The position numbers were made by a program, and so were the translations under genes. 64,000 nt of DNA, from assembly GCF_963576545.1 (NCBI RefSeq), contig NW_026870560.1, positions 684,501-748,500 of the forward strand. The letters are read 5' to 3'. This DNA is from Limanda limanda (Eukaryota; Chordata; Actinopteri; Pleuronectiformes; Pleuronectidae). Under the pieces are notes generated by a model. It did no database searches. It was not told the DNA's origin and was given only the letters and a program-made list of their open reading frames with translations. How positions within the stretch are numbered: the first letter of the stretch is position 1; every line of letters begins with the position of its first letter. This document shows, in pieces, positions 58,758 through 64,000 of the stretch.

Positions 58758-60523
58758 CTCAGATTTTGGGGGAATTTCGTCGGTCGACCTCTTCCGAAGG
58801 TCGTACAAGCTCGGGGATGGTACCAATCGATCTGCAGGACCCAAATTAGTCCAGATGCAACCACTTTCCAAGTCTCTCCGACCTTCAAAAAAAAAGTTAT
58901 TCAAGAATATCTCTTTCTCCTATGTGCTTTCATCCCTAACCCTAACCCTAACCCTTCCGAAAGTCGGAGAAGCTCAAGGATGGTACCGATCGATGCGCGC
59001 TACCCCATTTAGTGGGGGTAGAGCCTACTTGCAAGTCTCTCCGACCTTCACAAAAAAAGTTATTCAAGAATATCTCTTTCTCCTATGTGCTTTCATCCCT
59101 AACCCTAACCCTAACCCTTCCGAAAGTCGGAGAAGCTCAAGGATGGTACCGATCGATGCGCGCTACCCCATTTAGTGGGGGTAGAGCCTACTTGCAAGTC
59201 TCTCCGACCTTCACAAAAAAAGTTATTCAAGAATATCTCTTTCTCCTATGTGCTTTCATCCCTAACCCTAACCCTTCCGAAAGTCGGAGAAGCTCAAGGA
59301 TGGTACCGATCGATGCGCGCTACCCCATTTAGTGGGGGTAGAGCCTACTTGCAAGTCTCTCCGACCTTCACAAAAAAAGTTATTCAAGAATATCTCTTTC
59401 TCCTATGTGCTTTCATCCCTAACCCTAACCCTAACCCTTCCGAAAGTCGGAGAAGCTCAAGGATGGTACTGATCGATGCGCGCAACCCCATTTAGTGGGG
59501 GTAGAGCCTACTTGCAAGTCTCTCCGACCTTCACAAAAAAAGTTATTCAAGAATATCTCCTCAGATTTGGGGGAATTTCGTCGGTCGACCTCTTTCAAAG
59601 GTCGTACAAGCTCGGGGATGGTACCAATCGATCCGCAGGACCCAAATTAGTCCAGATGCAACCACTTTCCAAGTCTCTCCGACCTTCACAAAAAAAGTTA
59701 TTCAAGAATATCTCTTTCTCCTATGTGCTTTCATCCCTAACCCTAACCCTAACCCTTCCGAAAGTCGGAGAAGCTCAAGGATGGTACCGATCGATGCGCG
59801 CTACCCCATTTAGTGGGGGTAGAGCCTACTTGCAAGTCTCTCCGACCTTCACAAAAAAAGTTATTCAAGAATATCTCTTTCTCCTATGTGCTTTCATCCC
59901 TAACCCTAACCCTAACCCTTCCGAAAGTCGGAGAAGCTCAAGGATGGTACCGATCGATGCGCGCTACCCCATTTAGTGGGGGTAGAGCCTACTTGCAAGT
60001 CTCTCCGACCTTCACAAAAAAAGTTATTCAAGAATATCTCTTTCTCCTATGTGCTTTCATCCCTAACCCTAACCCTAACCCTTCCGAAAGTCGGAGAAGC
60101 TCAAGGATGGTACCGATCGATGCGCGCTACCCCATTTAGTGGGGGTAGAGCCTACTTGCAAGTCTCTCCGACCTTCACAAAAAAAGTTATTCAAGAATAT
60201 CTCTTTCTCCTATGTGCTTTCATCCCTAACCCTAACCCTAACCCTTCCGAAAGTCGGAGAAGCTCAAGGATGGTACTGATCGATGCGCGCTACCCCATTT
60301 AGTGGGGGTAAAGCCTACTTGCAAGTCTCTCCGACCTTCACAAAAAAAGTTATTCAAGAATATCTCTTTCTCCTATGTGCTTTCATCCCTAACCCTAACC
60401 CTTCCGAAAGTCGGAGAAGCTCAAGGATGGTACTGATCGATGCGCGCAACCCCATTTAGTGGGGGTAGAGCCTACTTGCAAGTCTCTCCGACCTTCACAA
60501 AAAAAGTTATTCAAGAATATCTC
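58758..60523 (+). repeat. Domain III HOR copy 8 (1,766 bp), lacks one A-A-B block
   Basis: Runs 4,5 instead of 2,4,5; it is exactly one A-A-B (481 bp) shorter than the preceding copy. It repeats the ccttcaaaa, ctctttcaaagg and gggtaaagcc markers. Contracted telomeric blocks are at 59260-59274 and 60387-60401; the second lies in the A unit after the one corresponding to the contracted unit in copy 7. Confidence 0.83.
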
Positions 60524-63094
60524 CTCAGATTTTGGGGGAATTTCGTCGGTCGACCTCTTCCGAAGGTCGTACAAGCTCGGGGATGGTACCAATCGATCTG
60601 CAGGACCCAAATTAGTCCAGATGCAACCACTTTCCAAGTCTCTCCGACCTTCAAAAAAAAAGTTATTCAAGAATATCTCTTTCTCCTATGTGCTTTCATC
60701 CCTAACCCTAACCCTAACCCTTCCGAAAGTCGGAGAAGCTCAAGGATGGTACCGATCGATGCGCGCTACCCCATTTAGTGGGGGTAGAGCCTACTTGCAA
60801 GTCTCTCCGACCTTCACAAAAAAATTTATTCAAGAATATCTCTTTCTCCTATGTGCTTTCATCCCTAACCCTAACCCTAACCCTTCCGAAAGTCGGAGAA
60901 GCTCAAGGATGGTACCGATCGATGCGCGCAACCCCATTTAGTGGGGGTAGAGCCTACTTGCAAGTCTCTCCGACCTTCACAAAAAAAGTTATTCAAGAAT
61001 ATCTCCTCAGATTTGGGGGAATTTCGTCGGTCGACCTCTTCCGAAGGTCGTAAAAGCTCGGGGATGGTACCAATCGATCCGCAGGACCCAAATTAGTCCA
61101 GATGCAACCACTTTCCAAGTCTCTCCGACCTTCACAAAAAAAGTTATTCAAGAATATCTCTTTCTCCTATGTGCTTTCATCCCTAACCCTAACCCTAACC
61201 CTTCCGAAAGTCGGAGAAGCTCAAGGATGGTACCGATCGATGCGCGCTACCCCATTTAGTGGGGGTAGAGCCTACTTGCAAGTCTCTCCGACCTTCACAA
61301 AAAAAGTTATTCAAGAATATCTCTTTCTCCTATGTGCTTTCATCCCTAACCCTAACCCTAACCCTTCCGAAAGTCGGAGAAGCTCAAGGATGGTACCGAT
61401 CGATGCGCGCTACCCCATTTAGTGGGGGTAGAGCCTACTTGCAAGTCTCTCCGACCTTCACAAAAAAAGTTATTCAAGAATATCTCTTTCTCCTATGTGC
61501 TTTCATCCCTAACCCTAACCCTTCCGAAAGTCGGAGAAGCTCAAGGATGGTACCGATCGATGCGCGCTACCCCATTTAGTGGGGGTAGAGCCTACTTGCA
61601 AGTCTCTCCGACCTTCACAAAAAAAGTTATTCAAGAATATCTCTTTCTCCTATGTGCTTTCATCCCTAACCCTAACCCTAACCCTTCCGAAAGTCGGAGA
61701 AGCTCAAGGATGGTACTGATCGATGCGCGCAACCCCATTTAGTGGGGGTAGAGCCTACTTGCAAGTCTCTCCGACCTTCACAAAAAAAGTTATTCAAGAA
61801 TATCTCCTCAGATTTGGGGGAATTTCGTCGGTCGACCTCTTTCGAAGGTCGTACAAGCTCGGGGATGGTACCAATCGATCCGCAGGACCCAAATTAGTCC
61901 AGATGCAACCACTTTCCAAGTCTCTCCGACCTTCACAAAAAAAGTTATTCAAGAATATCTCTTTCTCCTATGTGCTTTCATCCCTAACCCTAACCCTAAC
62001 CCTTCCGAAAGTCGGAGAAGCTCAAGGATGGTACTGATCGATGCGCGCTACCCCATTTAGTGGGGGTAGAGCCTACTTGCAAGTCTCTCCGACCTTCACA
62101 AAAAAAGTTATTCAAGAATATCTCTTTCTCCTATGTGCTTTCATCCCTAACCCTAACCCTAACCCTTCCGAAAGTCGGAGAAGCTCAAGGATGGTACCGA
62201 TCGATGCGCGCTACCCCATTTAGTGGGGGTAGAGCCTACTTGCAAGTCTCTCCGACCTTCACAAAAAAAGTTATTCAAGAATATCTCCTCAGATTTGGGG
62301 GAATTTCGTCGGTCGACCTCTTCCGAAGGTCGTACAAGCTCGGGGATGGTACCAATCGATCCGCAGGACCCAAATTAGTCCAGATGCAACCACTTTCCAA
62401 GTCTCTCCGACCTTCACAAAAAAAGTTATTCAAGAATATCTCTTTCTCCTATGTGCTTTCATCCCTAACCCTAACCCTAACCCTTCCGAAAGTCGGAGAA
62501 GCTCAAGGATGGTACCGATCGATGCGCGCTACCCCATTTAGTGGGGGTAGAGCCTACTTGCAAGTCTCTCCGACCTTCACAAAAAAAGTTATTCAAGAAT
62601 ATCTCTTTCTCCTATGTGCTTTCATCCCTAACCCTAACCCTAACCCTTCCGAAAGTCGGAGAAGCTCAAGGATGGTACCGATCGATGCGCGCTACCCCAT
62701 TTAGTGGGGGTAGAGCCTACTTGCAAGTCTCTCCGACCTTCACAAAAAAAGTTATTCAAGAATATCTCTTTCTCCTATGTGCTTTCATCCCTAACCCTAA
62801 CCCTAACCCTTCCGAAAGTCGGAGAAGCTCAAGGATGGTACCGATCGATGCGCGCTACCCCATTTAGTGGGGGTAGAGCCTACTTGCAAGTCTCTCCGAC
62901 CTTCACAAAAAAAGTTATTCAAGAATATCTCTTTCTCCTATGTGCTTTCATCCCTAACCCTAACCCTAACCCTTCCGAAAGTCGGAGAAGCTCAAGGATG
63001 GTACTGATCGATGCGCGCAACCCCATTTAGTGGGGGTAGAGCCTACTTGCAAGTCTCTCCGACCTTCACAAAAAAAGTTATTCAAGAATATCTC
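60524..63094 (+). repeat. Domain III HOR copy 9 (2,571 bp)
   Basis: Runs 2,4,2,4: an extra A-A-B relative to the basic unit. One contracted block at 61507-61521. The B at 61006 has gtaaaagctc (usual gtacaagctc), which puts a stop in the commonly open frame. A private aaaaaaattt lies near 60824. Confidence 0.83.
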
Positions 63095-64000
63095 CTCAGA
63101 TTTTGGGGGAATTTCGTCGGTCGACCTCTTCCGAAGGTCGTACAAGCTCGGGGATGGTACCAATCGATCTGCAGGACCCAAATTAGTCCAGATGCAACCA
63201 CTTTCCAAGTCTCTCCGACCTTCACAAAAAAAGTTATTCAAGAATATCTCTTTCTCCTATGTGCTTTCATCCCTAACCCTAACCCTAACCCTTCCGAAAG
63301 TCGGAGAAGCTCAAGGATGGTACCGATCGATGCGCGCTACCCCATTTAGTGGGGGTAGAGCCTACTTGCAAGTCTCTCCGACCTTCACAAAAAAAGTTAT
63401 TCAAGAATATCTCTTTCTCCTATGTGCTTTCATCCCTAACCCTAACCCTAACCCTTCCGAAAGTCGGAGAAGCTCAAGGATGGTACCGATCGATGCGCGC
63501 AACCCCATTTAGTGGGGGTAGAGCCTACTTGCAAGTCTCTCCGACCTTCACAAAAAAAGTTATTCAAGAATATCTCCTCAGATTTGGGGGAATTTCGTCG
63601 GTCGACCTCTTCCGAAGGTCGTACAAGCTCGGGGATGGTACCAATCGATCCGCAGGACCCAAATTAGTCCAGATGCAACCACTTTCCAAGTCTCTCCGAC
63701 CTTCACAAAAAAAGTTATTCAAGAATATCTCTTTCTCCTATGTGCTTTCATCCCTAACCCTAACCCTAACCCTTCCGAAAGTCGGAGAAGCTCAAGGATG
63801 GTACCGATCGATGCGCGCTACCCCATTTAGTGGGGGTAGAGCCTACTTGCAAGTCTCTCCGACCTTCACAAAAAAAGTTATTCAAGAATATCTCTTTCTC
63901 CTATGTGCTTTCATCCCTAACCCTAACCCTAACCCTTCCGAAAGTCGGAGAAGCTCAAGGATGGTACCGATCGATGCGCGCTACCCCATTTAGTGGGGGT
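63095..64000 (+). repeat. Domain III HOR copy 10, partial at window edge
   Basis: B' (63095), two A, B (63577), one whole A and 106 bases of another, cut by the window end. The final partial A starts at 63895. Confidence 0.9.
63895..64000 (+). repeat. Truncated A monomer at right window edge
   Basis: The first 106 bases of a Y-type A unit, ending at the small hairpin. The array continues beyond the window. Confidence 0.95.

Larger units (their letters stand above)
49766..61521 (+). repeat. Contracted telomeric blocks (two CCCTAA instead of three), eight sites
   Basis: Blocks at 49766-49780, 54121-54135, 55567-55581, 57494-57508, 58295-58309, 59260-59274, 60387-60401 and 61507-61521 are 15 bp rather than 21 bp. 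Each has three CCC tracts rather than four, so it cannot form an intramolecular quadruplex by itself. No contracted block occurs before 49766. Confidence 0.9.
1..64000 (+). repeat. Tandem satellite array of telomere-motif monomers (A 163 bp, B 155/156 bp)
   Basis: The entire window is a head-to-tail array of two related monomers, all in the same orientation. Following the unit boundaries gives 302 whole A, two edge-truncated A and 94 B units. Their lengths, corrected for twelve 1-bp insertions, eight 6-bp losses and one 6-bp duplication, add up to exactly 64,000, so nothing else is inserted. Most A copies differ from consensus by zero to two bases. The near-nucleosomal unit length, higher-order structure and lack of genes are typical of eukaryotic centromeric or subtelomeric satellites; that location is inference. 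The CCCTAA motif within each A unit indicates TTAGGG-type telomeres in the host. Both window edges fall inside an A unit, so the true array is longer. Confidence 0.98.
43621..64000 (+). repeat. Domain III: array built on a ~2.1-kb B'-A2-B-A4-B-A4 higher-order repeat
   Basis: From the B' at 43621 the A-run lengths are 2,4,4 / 2,4,4 / 2,5,4 / 2,4,4 / 2,5,4 / 2,4,4 / 2,4,5 / 4,5 / 2,4,2,4 / 2 then the window edge. Only runs of 2, 4 and 5 occur; single-A and 8-A runs are absent. B starts besides the B' set: 44103, 44910, 46199, 47006, 48295, 49265, 50548, 51355, 52644, 53620, 54903, 55704, 56993, 57794, 59560, 61006, 61807, 62288 and 63577. All eight telomeric-block contractions fall here. Confidence 0.88.

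Noticed and set aside
45..63993. Hundreds of plus-strand open frames of 60-426 codons with near-identical repeated peptides
   Set aside because: They follow the satellite period, shift frame at each A-A junction, overlap one another in different frames and stop at the same hairpin tag codon. No recognisable domain appears, and variants between copies show no sign of protein-level constraint.
1..64000. CRISPR array
   Set aside because: Units are 155-163 bp of continuous repeat with no short repeat alternating with unique spacers, and no cas genes are present.
1..64000. True chromosome-terminal telomere
   Set aside because: The telomeric motif never exceeds three repeats plus CCC per unit and is interrupted every 163 bp; no uninterrupted terminal tract is present.
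1..64000. Pure assembly artefact (one repeat falsely multiplied)
   Set aside because: Copies carry many private, positionally consistent variants, distinct HOR domains and unequal spacing, which false multiplication of a single read would not create. Local copy-number errors remain possible and need raw reads.
1..64000. Inverted monomers or inserted transposable elements
   Set aside because: Unit lengths sum exactly to the window with all units in one orientation, leaving no room for an insertion or an inversion of unit size.

Overview
The whole 64,000-base window is one head-to-tail tandem satellite array. It contains no recognisable gene, RNA gene or mobile element, and both window edges cut through a monomer, so the array continues on both sides. 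Every monomer carries a short in-phase block of CCCTAA (TTAGGG on the minus strand), the telomere motif of vertebrates, many fungi, many protists and some plants and algae. The host is therefore almost certainly a eukaryote with TTAGGG-type telomeres, and the locus is probably subtelomeric, pericentromeric or centromeric heterochromatin. The sequence alone does not identify the species.

There are two monomer types. Type A is 163 bp and carries the telomeric block. Type B is 155 bp (156 bp in a subtype, B') and has no telomeric block. They are diverged relatives. The last 43 bp are identical in the two consensus units, the middle 80 bp align without gaps at about 71 percent identity, and the first 40 bp (A) or 32 bp (B) are unrelated. 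I count 302 complete A, two truncated A (1-128 and 63895-64000) and 94 B (82 of 155 bp, 12 of 156 bp). With eight 6-bp telomeric losses and one 6-bp duplication these sum exactly to 64,000. All units lie in the same orientation. B never follows B: runs of 1, 2, 3, 4, 5, 6, 8 and 12 A units separate successive B units 12, 34, 4, 30, 5, 2, 5 and 1 times.

The order of A and B gives a nested higher-order repeat (HOR) architecture. Domain I (about 1-16.7 kb) has a 4,182-bp HOR in tandem plus related segments. Domain II (about 16.7-43.6 kb) is built on a 2,894-bp HOR, three near-identical copies of which lie between 28.5 and 36.6 kb, with shorter, longer and scrambled relatives around them. Domain III (about 43.6 kb to the end) is a different HOR of about 2.1 kb (B' A2 B A4 B A4) in nine copies plus a partial one. 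Nearly all B' units lie there, single-A spacing is absent, and all eight telomeric-block contractions occur there. Later duplications (4,349 bp, 1,766 bp, and segments copied at lags of 10,467 and 11,446 bp) lie over these domains.

The many open frames are by-products of the repeat. The A+B dimer is 318 bp, divisible by three, so frames stay open through ABAB stretches. Any function is more likely structural or non-coding: G-quadruplex-capable telomeric blocks, conserved hairpins, a conserved 43-bp module, or recombination at chromosome ends or centromeres.
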